Numbered from the stretch's first letter, positions 36,677 through 48,930 are shown. The stretch: 64,000 nucleotides of DNA from Guadua angustifolia (GCA_036346375.1 CM070510.1:65630376-65694375), one strand, 5' to 3'. Translations and numbers: made by a program. The notes: generated by a model from the sequence alone, not told the origin.

Positions 36677-36989
36677 TAAGTGTGTGTTTGTTTGGGGGGG
36701 GTGGAACAAGTCAGCAGGATAAGGCAGACTAGCTAGGAGAGAGCAGTGGACAGGGTAAATATATGGCAGGAAAATGTGGGACAGCTAGGAGTGAGCATCC
36801 AATTTTTATGTGTCATACCGAATGTCCTCACTATATCTTTACTATTTCTAATTACCACTTGGTGGCAGCGGTCCGTTCTTCGCATAGTCCCCACACCCCA
36901 CCCCACGCGCGGAATCCTCACCTCTCGGCTCCCGACCCCCACCCCACCATACGCACACCCTCATCCGGAATCCTCGGGCGCTCACCATC

Positions 36990-37612
36990 ATCGTCTCCAA
37001 TCCTGCTCCCGATCCCCGCCCCCTTCTAGATCTGGCTCCCGATCCCCCGCCTGGGCACCCGCAATGCTGGCCTCCCCACCGAAGAAAAACACAGGCTCTT
37101 CCTCCGTTCCTCCCAATCTACTCGGCGGTGCAAACCTCCAAAGTCCAGACCCCTCTCTGCCTCTTCGGCGCTCGCTTCGCCCCTTCGCCTCCCTGATGCC
37201 CACATCGCTCTCTCCTCTCTCTACCGATGACATGAGAGGGCATGGCGGCAAGGGCGGCGGTGGCAGTGACAGCAAGGCGGATCTGGAGGGCACCGACACT
37301 ATCGCCCCAGCTCCCACCGATGACAAGTAGAGGCTCGCAAGCCAATGGTACTCCGCGAAGAGTGCGTCCTCATCCGGGTTCAACGGCAGCGACTGCAGCG
37401 GCGTCATCACCGCCGTCGTTGATAGGTCAGGCGTCTCTGGCGAAGGGGTAACCGACGCCGCCATCTCCTGCAATGTCTGCGGAGGAGGCAGCGGCGGCGG
37501 CAAAGGGCCGTGGTCTGGGGAAGCCGGCTCAGAGTTGGGCTCCTTCTTCAGGAATGGCAGGAAGTTGAGGTCGATGGAGTTGGATGCCCGGTCCAGTGGC
37601 TACACAAGCGTT
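36990..37612 (-). other. Exon-like gene fragment on the minus strand, unrecognised protein
   Basis: A minus-strand open frame from about 37612 reads SNSIDLNFLPFLKKEP, a proline-rich linker, then NPDEDALFAEYHWLASLY, ending at 37318 before a GTGGGAG donor-like site. Frame and composition (acidic, proline-rich, then a short helix) look like the first exon of a real protein, but the family was not recognised. A stop lies just upstream (TAG before PLDRASNS) and no start codon is kept in this frame. The frame continues into what should be intron, so the longer open frame to 36988 is probably not coding. Confidence 0.35.
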
Positions 37613-38704
37613 CCACGATGGCACTCTCCACCACCCCCGACCAATCGAAGGAGCAGCAATACCAAGATGAGGTTCTCCGACTCTCCGCACCAAACTCATC
37701 TCAAATCCCTCGCCCAAATTTTAGGGTTTGGGGGGATCAAACCCAGTCGCCCAAAGCCCCAATCTGTAGACGAGATAATATGAGCTCCGCGCAAGATCCA
37801 TTCTACATCGTCCAAGAGGAGATCTAGGGCTCGGTAATTTTCTTTCTCCTTGTTCTCTACCCTTCCTCGCTTCCAGTAACTCCAAACTTGTTGTCGTCTT
37901 GTACGAGCCGATCAGAAATTCGAGATTACGTGTGCATACCCGTGTGGCCGTGTTTGTCCAATTTTCGCTGATCCCATCAATTTCCCTACAATTTATTGTT
38001 CCTCTAATATATTTTCTATGCATAGATCAATAACAAAAACTAAGTTAATTATGCAGTTTTGGTGTTTCTTACTGTATGTCATTTTACTTTGTATAGTTCA
38101 TTGAGCTAAGGGCCTCATAATCTAGAAATTTTGCACTTTCCGAAATGACAGAACATTTAGTATTCTATGGCAATAGGACTATTGGTTCTAATATTATTCT
38201 TATAGTTTTTTCTTGTGTAATATTTAACAAGAATGAACATATAGTTGTCTGACCGCGACGGATACATTGGTGGAATTTATACAGATGCTAATGTATTATG
38301 CTTTCTCCTTTGACGTTGTTGTGTTGTGTGGAATCCGCTCCAAGTGTCTGCACTGTAGGTATGGTCCCATCAATTCCCCTACTGTTTATTGTTCCACTAA
38401 TATATTTGCTAGAACTTGTCTCCATAAATATTGTTTTTAATCCGGCAAGACATAAACACACCATGAATACTATCTTATCATTAGTTCTGGTTTTTCATAT
38501 TTTATGAAGCTGAATAATTACCATTTATTCCCCAGAAAACTTAATTATTTTATCATCTTTTTTCCTTTGAGGGGATTTTGTCTTCTAACCTGTGTTGATG
38601 CAATTTCTTCTTTTGTTTCCTCAAGCTTCTTTTTTTCTTGGGAATATTTGAACCAGCAGATTGATCATTCGAGCCGTGTCTCTCATTGAATGCAATGCTT
38701 GTAG

Positions 38705-38792
38705 GTCTGGGTTGATAAAGTAGAAAAGCGAATCACTGAGATTGTGAATTGGTAGAATAAGACAAAAGTGGAGCAGAAGCCTGACTTGAAGG
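38705..38792 (+). pseudogene. Isolated exon-like fragment, unrecognised
   Basis: Between GCTTGTAG and GGTATAAC the plus strand reads VWVDKVEKRITEIVNW, a stop, then NKTKVEQKPDLK. The splice-like borders and lysine/glutamate-rich helix suggest an old internal exon with one nonsense change. The surrounding 37830-39860 shows no other exon that could be confirmed. Confidence 0.3.
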
Positions 38793-39873
38793 GTATAACA
38801 CTTTTCTCAGGAAGAATCTGTTACACTCATGCTTGATGACATATTTTTTAAACATCTTAAACTACACTTTGGTTGCAAATTGTTCTGCCTGGACAAAGTT
38901 GGAAAATGCATATGTATTGCAAAAAGGACAACATCCAATAGCATCCTATCAACCTGCCTAATCAAGTGCCAGTTGATAACAAAATAACTAAATTAGAACT
39001 TACCTTCTATGTACATTTTATGGGCATCCCCATGTGATATGGTATATGATTGCTTGTTCCTTGCATGGATAACATATGATTGCCCTTGTCTTTGTTTACC
39101 GTAATGCAAACAATTTTGTTTTTTGATGGTAGAATCCTTGACATGTAATTGGCATTTACATTCCTAAAATGGGAGTATCCTTGGCACATGATCTTTTAGT
39201 TTGTGTTCCATGTTTTAAAATCAGCTCTATTTGATGATATGTACCACTATCAGTCTGTCACTCTTGCCATTTTGTTTGAAATTTTCTTTCCTGGTAAATT
39301 CTCGGCTTGAAAGCAATCTTTGCCTTGATGCAATCTCAGCTATAAAGGTAATTTTCTTATCATCCATTGAGATTACTAAATTCAACAAGCTAATATCTGA
39401 CCACCCTAATTAATTATCTCTAAAACATCACCTTGTTGATGTGTTGTTGCCTATCAGTACTATTACTTCCTCCATCTGATGGATCAAAAAGCATCTCATG
39501 TCACCTTCGAATATGCACTTCAATCACATCCAAACATGCTAAGATTTGATTAAATTTGTGGACAAAACTCTACCTCTTTATGTTCCTTGACCGCAAGGTA
39601 AGAACATCTCCCAACATGGCCATTTGTGATCCGAATTTAATTAGTTAGAAGAAGCTCACCCCATAACATTTTACAGCTCATTTAATTCTGTCAGGCTACA
39701 TACATTTTCTTTAAAAGCTTATGAGCTTCTCTTCTACCATTAAACATCATTTCGCTTGGCATTAATCTCCTTGAGATTAATTTGTGTCACCTACAATTTA
39801 ATTGCTTGAATTTTTTTAATTTGGTTTTAAAGATGTAGACCCTGATAGAAGGACGTAAATATATACATTCACT

Positions 39874-41598
39874 ATTGGCCGGAAATGGCGAGAATGGATA
39901 GCTGCAATTCTTAGAACCTCCTCTTCAAAAATTCTAATCAACGGTCAACTAACGGCAACAGTCAGGCATGCGCGGGGGGTAAGACAGGGCGACTCTTTAT
40001 CCCCTATGCTGTTCATCCTAGCAATCGATCCCCTACAAAATTTGCTCAGGCTAGCGGAGAGCCGAGGCATCCTCAAACCAGTTCTACCGGCGACAGCAAG
40101 GTTACGTTGCTCACTTTATGCAGACGATGCCGGAATTTTTTTAAAGGCCGATGCGGAAGAGTTAATGGCACTCAGCCGAATACTGGATATTTTCGGAAGG
40201 TGCTCGGGTCTGAAAATCAACATCTCTAAAACTGAAATTTACCCGATTAGATGCCAAGGTGATCTATTACATGACTTGCTAGATATTTTCCCTGGAAAAC
40301 TCTCCACCTTCCCAGGGAAATATCTTGGTCTTCCTTTACACATCAGACAATTAAGAAGAATCGAAATTCAGCCTTTGATTGATAAAATTGGAAGTAGACT
40401 GGCAGGATGGAAGGGTAAGCTACTTTCCAAAGCCGGAAGAGAGACTCTCGTCAAGTCCGTGTTAACATCACAGCCTATATATCACCTGACTATCTTCCAG
40501 GCACAAAAATGGCTTATTCGATGCATCGATAAGCTTAGACGAAGTTTTCTGTGGAATGGGAAAGATCCAGAAAACTGTAGCGGGGGACACTGCTTGATCA
40601 ATTGGTCAATGACTTGTCGGCCAAAACACAAAGGGGGGCTAGGGATCTTGGATTTGGAATGCTTTGCTAGAGCTCTAAGACTTCGCTGGCTCTGGTACAG
40701 ATGGAAAAACAATGAAAGAGCATGGACGGGACTTGATCTATCATGCGATAAAACAGATGTAGCCCTTTTCAACGCTTCAACGGTGGTTACGGTGGGGAAT
40801 GGTAAACTAGCAGACTTTTGGAGATCAAGTTGGGTTGAGGGTTAAGCACCAAAAAATATTGCTCCGAACCTTTTCCAAATAGCAAGAAGAAAACACATCT
40901 CTGTTCGCAAAGCCTTGGCAAACAACCGCTGGGTCCGTTTTTGTACACCAGTCAGGTCACAAAAGGAAATTCGAGAGTTTGTAGCGCTTCATGAAGCAAT
41001 ACGAGGAATCAATACGGATGAAGAGATGGACGACCAAATAATATGGCGTTGGACACCCGATGGACAATATACAACAAGGAGCGCATACATAGTGCAATTT
41101 GAAACAACCTATTGTAAGATGAAAATCTGCCCGATATGGAAAGCAAAAGCAGAACCAAAATGTCGTTTCTTCGCATGGACATTGCTTCACAACAAAATTT
41201 TAACCGCAGATAACATGCTCAAAAGAGGATGGCCATACAATGCAATCTGCTATCTTTGCAATACATCACCGGAAACACCAAACCACCTTTGTAAAGATTG
41301 CCCTTTTGCTCGACAAGTCTGGGATTTTCTCCTTTGCTGGGGGAATTTGGAACGATGGCAGAACCTGAATCACAGCGGCTCGGTATATAAATGGTGGTGA
41401 AGATTAAGAATCCAATACGACAAAGATAGGCGAAAGGAATTCGATGGACTACTCATTTACTACTGGTGGAATCTTTGGCTAGAGAGAAACAAACGCATCT
41501 TTCAAGGGGTGACGGGAACACCAGAACAAGTGGCCACGTCAGTTAAGGATGCGGTGCTTCACAGGGGATTTGCTTGGTCTCTGAACGCTACAGTTTAA
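39874..41598 (+). pseudogene. L1 ORF2 remnant: reverse transcriptase palm and zf-RVT region
   Basis: From the truncation point the frame is open: it contains RQGDSLSPMLFILAID and YADDAGIFLKADAEEL (the YADD catalytic motif), then GLKINISKTE, KYLGLPLHI, LAGWKGKLLSKAGRE and GGLGILDLE. It continues after a TAA (40843-40845) with NIAPNLF, a WRWTPDGQYTTRSAY block, AEPKCRFFAWTLLHNKILT, the zf-RVT cysteines (CYLCNTSPETPNHLCKDCP) and, past a further stop at 41398, WWNLWLERNKRIFQG. The two stops sit within otherwise intact sequence, so the copy is fairly young but cannot move itself. Confidence 0.88.
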
Positions 41599-41831
41599 TT
41601 TCGTTGTTTTTCTTCCTTTGGGTCGTTTTCTTTCTTTTTGGGCGGTTCCTTTCCCTTTTCTAGTGGTGCCACAGGGTTATGGCCCAATGGATAGTGGGGT
41701 GAGTGGTGTGGATGCTGGTTATTTGTGAGGTTTTTTCGGGTCCGATTTTTTCCTAAAAAAACAGGCCAAACCATCTATCTTCTTCTTAATAAAATTTACG
41801 GCAATTCTCTTGCCGTTCTTTCAAAAAAAAA
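39874..41831 (+). mobile_element. 5'-truncated L1-type LINE
   Basis: An 11-bp target-site duplication ATACATTCACT at 39863-39873 and 41832-41842, with an A tail directly before the right copy. The plus strand holds the C-terminal half of an L1 ORF2. The 5' end is cut inside the reverse-transcriptase domain. Confidence 0.9.
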
Positions 41832-41842
41832 ATACATTCACT

Positions 41843-43020
41843 CAAACAAGCAAGCTCAAAGAATTTCTATGCTTCTGATATTGCTGCAATAGTGCATATG
41901 TAAGGACATTCTTCTTTTATTTTCATCTTATTTGCCTATAAGTACAATGGTGCATGCATCCTGCATGTGAGTGCACTGGTTATTTTAATTTTGTGTTATT
42001 TCTGATGATTTGTATCAGTAAGATCAATTTTTTCACTATAACGCGCGTCTCCCCTAATCTTGCCTACGCTCATGCCGTTGCCTCCTCCGAATCTCAATCT
42101 GCCTATGAGATGGGAAATATTGTTTGATTCTTGCTGCCTGTGAGTTTGACAACAACCAATGTTGTATATTGCCTTTCTTTTAGTGAGGGTTTTGGTTACA
42201 GAAAGTAAAAAAGGCAAATATTAGGATGTAGATAATGTGGTCTGTAAAAGTTTTTTTTAGATAGACTAAAGTTCTGTGTTGGGTTGCTTCACATCTCCAA
42301 CAAGGGAAAGAACTTTCCTGGTTCTGTATCCAAAAGAACTGAGTTTTTAATTGTTTAAAAGCTGTAACATGATTGAATTTTTGATAGTTCAAGGTGATGT
42401 TATTGACATACTTGGCTTTCTTGTGCCATGCTTGTCAGCTTTTTTTTTTTGCATAGATGCAGTTGTACGCTAGCCAAACAAGCAGTATCCAGAAGTTCTT
42501 TTTACTTGTTTTTCTACATAGATACAGTTGTACACTAGCCAAACAAGTTGTATCTAGAAGTTCATAGTGTTGTGATATTTGTCTATGTTCAGATTAGGGT
42601 TCTTATTTTAGTATTATAGTTTACAACCAACACATGAGCAAATGTATAAGGTTCTTGCATGTGTGAATAATCCCTTTACTTGATATTAAATTGGTTTTAA
42701 ATCACTTCTCAGTACCATAAGTATACCTCATTTTACCTCATTGGCTTAATTAGAGTGACCAACTTGTAAATTTTGGTTTATTGGCATGAGCCTGCATTTG
42801 ACAATGTGTGCATACATAACTATAACTTTTGTCGATTAATGCTTCAGCTTTCATGCTTTAGTTTCTAGAACAAGTAATTCTTATGTTTTAGTGCCTTTGA
42901 TTTCAGAGTTATGCGAATAAATTAAGTTATTTCACTCAATTTTAATTGTACATAGGCTAGAATTAGGTTGCTGACTCATCTTTGAATCCGTCTCAAGTAC
43001 CTGTTTACTCGACTTTTCAG
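41843..43020. other. AT-rich non-coding stretch before the ARF fragment
   Basis: No exon or transposon end was confirmed. A 39-bp stretch is repeated near 42460-42500 and 42522-42560 (CAGTTGTACRCTAGCCAAAC). Most likely it is intron or flanking sequence of captured gene material. Confidence 0.35.
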
Positions 43021-43371
43021 GTCCAACCACGAAGTCACCTTTTGCAGGGCGGCTGGAACGTATTTGTCAGTGCCAAACGACTTGTTGGGGATGCCTTCAT
43101 GTTTCTCTGGTCTGTTTTTTTGACAGAATGAACAATTTATATTGTTTGGTTTTAACTTCTTCCCCTTGTATCACTTAATGCATACTCCCCCATGTGATGT
43201 GCACATAGGTGAGAGTAGGGAATTACGCTTGGGAGTCAGGCATGCAATGAGGCAACAAACCAATGTTCCATCTTCAGCATTATCAAGCCACATTATGCAT
43301 CTGGGTGTTTTTGCTACTGCATGGCATGTTGTGAACACAAGGACCATGTTTACTGTGTACTACAAGCCTAG
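43021..43371 (+). pseudogene. Auxin response factor (ARF) gene fragment, B3 C-terminal part
   Basis: Exon A (43021-43109) follows CTTTTCAG and reads HLLQGGWNVFVSAKRLVG then DAFMFL; exon B (43209-43371) reads ESRELRLGVRHAMRQQ, TNVPSSALSSHIMHLGVF and ATAWHVVNTRTMFTVYYK, ending at a donor. This is the end of the ARF B3 DNA-binding domain and the start of its dimerisation/ARF region. In ARFs these exons bind AuxRE promoter elements in the nucleus. One residue is missing in the RLV-GDAF loop compared with the usual RLVAGDAF, and the donor-side codon is changed to TG|G (R to W). No preceding or following ARF exon was found, so it is a captured fragment. Confidence 0.82.
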
Positions 43372-43624
43372 GTTTGTTGTAAATGTTTTCTAGGTTTTGG
43401 CACATAAATTCCTAAATGCGCTTTAGGAGCCATGATGTTTACTTTTCACCTGAATTCTGACATGAGATTATATAGTATTTTCATGTGAGAATTGTCTAAA
43501 TTTGTGCAACTAAGCTAGCAGTTACAAGCTCCATTTCTGAGATCTTTACATCTACAGCGTGGGTGTGGGTTTCTTGTAGTGTGCGGTGTTGATTTTGGTT
43601 AGTCTCTTGTTTTTTTAAACTTTT

Positions 43625-43760
43625 TGGGACGAGCCCTTTGTGGAGTGCAATCAGTGCACCTTCCCATCTGCTACGGCTGCTACGAGTATGAGAGGCGCAA
43701 GTGCATAGAACTGCCCCTAGTGCAAGATCCGTTTCATGCGTCTCAAGGGCAAATACCATC
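43625..43760 (+). pseudogene. Cellulose synthase (CesA) RING-type zinc-finger fragment
   Basis: The plus strand reads DEPFVECNQCTFP, then after a frameshift CYGCYEYERRKC, then in another frame NCP, a stop, CKIRFMRLKGK. Order and spacing match the CesA N-terminal zinc finger (CNxCxFPxCxxCYEYER...CPxCKxRxKRxKG), which mediates CesA dimerisation at the plasma membrane. At least two frameshifts and a stop make it non-functional. It lies 250 bp after the ARF fragment in the same orientation, and the LTR retrotransposon inserted just beyond it. Confidence 0.72.
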
Positions 43761-43782
43761 ACCCTGCGATGTCGTCGCTTCT

Positions 43783-44705
43783 TGACGAATACTGATACTA
43801 GAGGTACCTCACAGCAAGGTCTCGATCGGGCCATGAGAGATCCCTCGCCTACGATGCGGTCAAGGGAGGCGCCCGTCCGCCGCAGGTCGGACTCCTCATG
43901 ACCTGGCCGGACTTGGTCGGGGCTCGACGCTCCTACCCAATCGCGGGGCCAGGAGTGCAGGCGTCCTCCGACCCGGTCGTTGGTGGGACCACAGCAAAAT
44001 CCGTCTCGGCAATTCCGGCCCGTCATCGATCGACCTCGAAGTTGGACAACCCCGTCTAAGCGAGGCAAGCCGGCGGGAGTAGGCGTTCCTTCCCAAAGCA
44101 ATGTCGAGAGCCGCCCGCATAACCCCTACGCCGACAACCGCATAGAGGTGAAGCACGCCTTCCCAATGAAGCGCCGCTAGCTAGCCCTCTCAAAGCGAGG
44201 CGTGGGCTGGCGAACTGCCCACCCATCATGACCTATGTGGGCACTTGCCGACTCAGAAGATCGCAAACCCGATCGCCCGAGGATGAGTGTGCTCTGGTCG
44301 CTCCTCTCTCCCAAGCCTCATGTAACCTGCTCTCTCTGCCTATATAAGGAGAGGGGGGACCTTTAGGGAGGGTGCTCTCTCTCTCTCTCTCTTTCATGAA
44401 CCAAAAGCTCCTCAAGTCTACCTAGTGTCGGCTCGCTCCCCGTCCGAGCGGTGGGACGAAGCTCACGAGCTCACCCTTGAGCCAGCGCTAAGGGCACATC
44501 CTTAGTCCTCGCATGTAATTCGCCATACCCGATCACGAGATCCTCGCCTCAAAGCTGGAAGTAGGGGCGTTCGGCCGAACCGGTATACATCTGAGACTCC
44601 TCTGCCTTGGATAGAGTGTGTGTTCGAGACTCCATGAGTCAGCCGTCAGGAGAGGGACACACGGCCTTAACCTACAAATCGTCTGCGGTTTCTGAAAACA
44701 GCGGT
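43783..44705 (+). repeat. 5' LTR
   Basis: Aligned by eye with 50551-51464: shared blocks include GGGCCATGAGAGATCCCTCG, GTCATCGATCGACCTCGAAG and CCTCATGTAA. A TATA box TATATAAGGAGAGG is at 44341, followed by a CTCTCTCT run, which sets the transcription direction as plus. The exact 3' end is uncertain by a few bases because of the hAT insertion. Confidence 0.85.
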
Positions 44706-44711
44706 TGGCGT

Positions 44712-45663
44712 AAAGTGGGCATAATATAAGCGAAAGAAAAGCGAAAAAAGAGCAAGACAGAATTAACTTGAAAATTTGGTTTTTGGTTCGGTGTTCGGTT
44801 GATTTCTATTTTTCTTGTTGAGGTTTTCGGTATTGGTTCGGTTTTCGATCTCGAAACCGAATAGCCGAATAAACCCGAATAAGCCGACTACACAGGCCGT
44901 CTGGCGAATGGCGATGACCTAATTCAATCCGTGACTCCTGCTCCCTCGGTCCATACTCCATCCCCGCCCAAGGCCCCAATTCCCCATTTCGTTGCTCCCG
45001 TGCCGTCCTCTCCTCACAACCTAGCCCCCCTAGGCACCACTCAGTCCACGCGCCCAGCCCACCAGTCACGCCTCACTTGCCGGCTCGGCGCTCACGCCTC
45101 CTCCTCGCTCGCCCGGCCCTCCTTCTCGGCCTCCGGCGTTCGGCGTTCACTTCCGCCCTTGAGTTCGGTCCTCCGCGAGACCCAGATTGTTCAAGGCTTG
45201 GCGCGCCTTGTCTGAAGTCTGAACCCTCACACAGAGCCCTCATGAGACCGCGACTCATGCGACCGGCTCCTCGCGAGGCAAGGACTCGACGACCAGCCCC
45301 AAGCGAAATCCTTGTTCATCTATCTTTGCTTGGTGCTTGTTATTTGTTTGGATCGATATCAAGCGCATGTGTTTGTATACGTGGTTCGGTGGGGTCGGTA
45401 ACACCTCTTGGAATCATGCTTTCATTCACTTGAAGTCATTCATTCTTTGGAATGTATTGATGTGCTTGTTATTCACTTGAAGTCTTGAGCGGCTTTCATT
45501 GAAACTTCGGTTAACGAATAAGCAAAAAAACCGAACCGAATTAATTCGGTTAATTGATTCAGTTTTTGATTATTCGGTTTGTTCGGTTTTGAATTTGAAA
45601 AACCGAAAATTTTGAAACCGAATACACGAACGAATAAGCGAAAAACCGAATGCCCGAGGCCTA
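44712..45663. mobile_element. hAT-like non-autonomous element inserted at the retrotransposon primer-binding site
   Basis: 8-bp TSD GTTGGCGT (44704-44711) and GTTGGCGC (45664-45671), seven of eight matching. The right end inverted is TAGGCCTCGGGCATTCGG, nearly the end of the 16027-16921 element; the left end AAAGTGGGCATAATA is worn. Arrays of GGTTCGG/CCGAA motifs lie inside both ends. The GC-rich centre (about 44925-45330) is proline/arginine-coding in several frames but matches nothing recognised. Confidence 0.62.
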
Positions 45664-45684
45664 GTTGGCGCGCCCGGGTAGGGG

Positions 45685-48600
45685 CTCGCGATGTCATCGT
45701 CTCGGATTCCCAACCATCTCCTTGATGGCCTCTTCCGCTGCTGACGGTAGCGTTCTTGTGCGAGCCGGATCGGGATCTCTGGAAGTACATGCGGCCCGGG
45801 CGAAGGCGGCTCCGTTCACCACCCAAAGGGGTGTCGCGTATACGCCACTCCAAGGATCACTGGGGAGGACCCTTCACGCTATCTGATTCCCCAACTTGGC
45901 GCAGTTCGACTGAAGATCCGGATGGTGACATTGCACCCAGCGCCGCGGAGTAGGGAAGGACTAAGCTGGGACCTACGCTCTGGCGGTCCCAGCGGCTCCT
46001 AAAGGCTATGGTGATTCAGCGGGTGATATTCGTGAAGGAAAGAGGCAAGATATTAAAGAAGATGTCCAAAAAACATCACACCACATGAAAGCAAAAAGAA
46101 GCGGGCGCGAGGAGGTTCCTTGGCGGGCGTCATCACCATCCGAGCGTCATTGCTCCACGACAACGTCACCCCGCGCCGCAACCTTCTCTGCTGCCACCGC
46201 ACCCTGGCGAATCGGGCTCGCGTCTCCGCCGATCCGGCGGCGGCGGCCATCGGGTCGAAGAAGCGTCATGACTAGCCGTGACGACCGACGCTTTCATGAC
46301 GTCGGCGACCCCGCCCTCGCGAATGGGCGCTCGCGCAGGCCAGGCAGGTCGTGAAGCGTCGGCCGCTGGCGAGCCACGAGCATACCCGATGGGGTATGGT
46401 CGGCGCCCTCGATCTCACCCCTAGCTAAGCGCCGGGCTCTTCCCTATGCTCTCGGCCGAAGCGAAGCATAGGTAGAAGGGCCTCATGGCGAGCCCGCGAC
46501 TCTTCCCTGATTGGCCGGCTCCGTCTCGGCAACCGGCTCGAGCCAGCTGCGGCGTGCATCTCTCGCACTTCTTGGCGAGCTCCTCCGCGGCGGGCAAGGG
46601 CCGTTCTTCTGCCGCCCTCGCCACAAGGGAAGTGGCCCTCGCAATATAGGCGTTGAGATAGGCCTCGGTAGGAGCCAATCGATGGGATGATCCGTCGTCC
46701 GGGCGCGCCAAAGGAGGTGACGGGCGATTGGAGGACATCGGAGCCGCGCCACTGCGTCCGTCTCCCGTGGCGGCGATCGCGGAGCAGCGAAACCCGAGTG
46801 GTAGGAAGCGCTAAGAGAGAAAAGGAAACGGCGATGTCGATAAAAGCGAAATTGAAGCCACCGGGACCGGCGATCAAGACTTACCGCGGAGAATCCTAAT
46901 CACGGAGGGGCGGCGGAGGCGGCGTGACCCTATCCCCGTCGCGGTACGAAGGGCGGCGTCGAAGCAGAACCTCTTGGCGTTAGGGCCCGCGGACCCATGC
47001 CGCCTCTGTTTCCCGGCCGTCCAGTCACCCGCTGGGTTGGCCATCTGGGTTCGAGATTCTGCTACCTTCTCTTTTGTGCTAGGACAAAGGGGGAAGGGGT
47101 GAAAAGCGAAGCAGCGAAAAAGAGTAGCGGTCCCTAGATACTCCGTCGCTTGATCTCTTCAAGGCGGCGAAGCGAAGTGGTCATTGTCGCGCACATTAAC
47201 TTTGCGCCTCGAGCGACGCGACACGCTCTCTCCGTCCCTCCTGTGGCGCATCACGGCACGACCCGCCGACCGCCCGCAGCACGAACCGCCTTTGAAAAAA
47301 ACGAGCCAAAACCGTCCACGGCGTCTCCAACATGCGGAATAAGAAGATAAGACAATCTTTTGCTCAAAAACTTCTTCCGCAATTGTCTCCCGAGTTTAAG
47401 CACTATGTAGTGATCACGAGCTCGGCCCCACGCCTGCTTGGGGCTGCGGGCTCACGCACTTTCACGGTCGGGTGGCCGGTCACTCTCGTGGTCCTCCTAG
47501 CGGTAACCCCTCGACGGCGCTTCGGCCTCGCCCGGGACTCTTTGTTGCAGTAGTGCTCTGTGGAAGAAAAATACCCATGCAGAGCGACCCTAGTCGATCG
47601 GGAACACTCTTCTCCGCGTAAGTGTGGATGGCGACTTATACCTAAGGTTCTTACACTCACATGGTCGAGCAATCTGATGCGCCATTAGATCCTCCCCAGC
47701 GGTAGTCCTCAGGCCAGCGCTCGGCCTCGCCCGGTGGCTACTGGTTGCAGTAATGCTGTCGGGGAAGAACACCCGTGTGGTACGATCCATGGCCGGTCGG
47801 GAACACTCAGAGCCCGGCGAGTCTGGCGAACTCCTCATTATCCGAGCTTTCCTAAAAAACGTCAACATGACGACCCGCGCTTATATGACCCCTGTGGTTT
47901 CCTAAGCCACGGTCGTCGAATGTTCATCACCCGTGGAAAGCACGGAGGATGGAAATCGGACCAGCGTAATGATCCGAATAGCCATTCGGTTCCCCCACGA
48001 TGGTAACCCTTTCGACCCAGTCCATGACATTTTGCAGGAATGGAAATCGCGAAAAGCAAGGGAGCAGCGATGACGAAGGATGGGAAAACGACCTAGCCCC
48101 CATTACCTCAAAATCTGCAGGCACCTACTAAAGCGCATGCGGACGGACACATCGACCAATCGCTTACCAACCCAAGCATCCGTGTCCCGTCGCGAGCCAA
48201 CCGCGACAAGCCCGCCCGATAAGACATACCGCCCCGATCATTCGTTTAGCGTTTAAGTTTTCGCACACATATTAAATGCCCTGCGAGAGATGTCGGGTAT
48301 CGCTCGAACAAAAAAGCCCGTGACCTCTTGACCATCGCCTCGGGTCGGCTCAAACCGACCCAGGCGGAAGAAAAAATCCACTGGCCTTTGCGACCTCGAG
48401 TGGCGAGAAGGCTTGAATACTGGCGAATAAGACTGCCGCGGGTCCCAAGGCGAGATCCACAGATGGGTCCCTCGCCCGACCCGCGAAGCAAGCAGCGAGG
48501 AAAGTTAAGCGAACCCTCGGTGGGTCTTTAGTTGGGTTGGCAGACGACCAATCGCCTTAGCTTCGTGTCAGAGACCATACTTCAAACTCTCCATGAGCCC

Positions 48601-48930
48601 CGAAAGCGGCGGCCAGTGCGCCCGAAGTTCTGAAGCAGCTCGGGGTCCAATCTGAGATGGAAAAAAGGTTTTTATGTGTCGCCCCGGTGGTCGGACACCC
48701 GGCGAGGATCGTCGCTCGGAGGTCGCTGACCTCCAGGCCCACTCGGATAACCCGTTTGCAGCTCCACGAGCACGGTGTTACGGCCAGCGTGAAGCAAACA
48801 CGCATTTGCTCACCCCTCCAGGTCCCACACCGCGGACGGGCGTACGTGGGATCGGCGGCGGCCTCTCCTCTCGCGGATCACCTCGCTGACGGAGGACTGG
48901 GATGGATGCCCTCGCCCGGCTACTGGCGTA
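45685..48930. other. GC-rich non-coding interior of the LTR retrotransposon
   Basis: Many short overlapping frames on both strands (up to about 150 codons, arginine/proline-rich) but none continuous or with gag-pol motifs. Best read as LARD interior. A short pair of related stretches (CTAGCGGTAACCCCTCGACG near 47498 and a diverged copy near 47695, each followed by TCGGCCTCGCCCG and GGAACACTC) shows internal duplication. Confidence 0.5.

Noticed and set aside
37245..37827. Plus-strand open frames in the GC-rich block
   Set aside because: The minus-strand frame has more natural composition and a donor site; plus frames look like shadows.
45685..48800. Possible gag-pol genes in the LTR element interior
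   Set aside because: No zinc knuckle, protease DSG, RT YxDD or integrase motif could be found in any frame.
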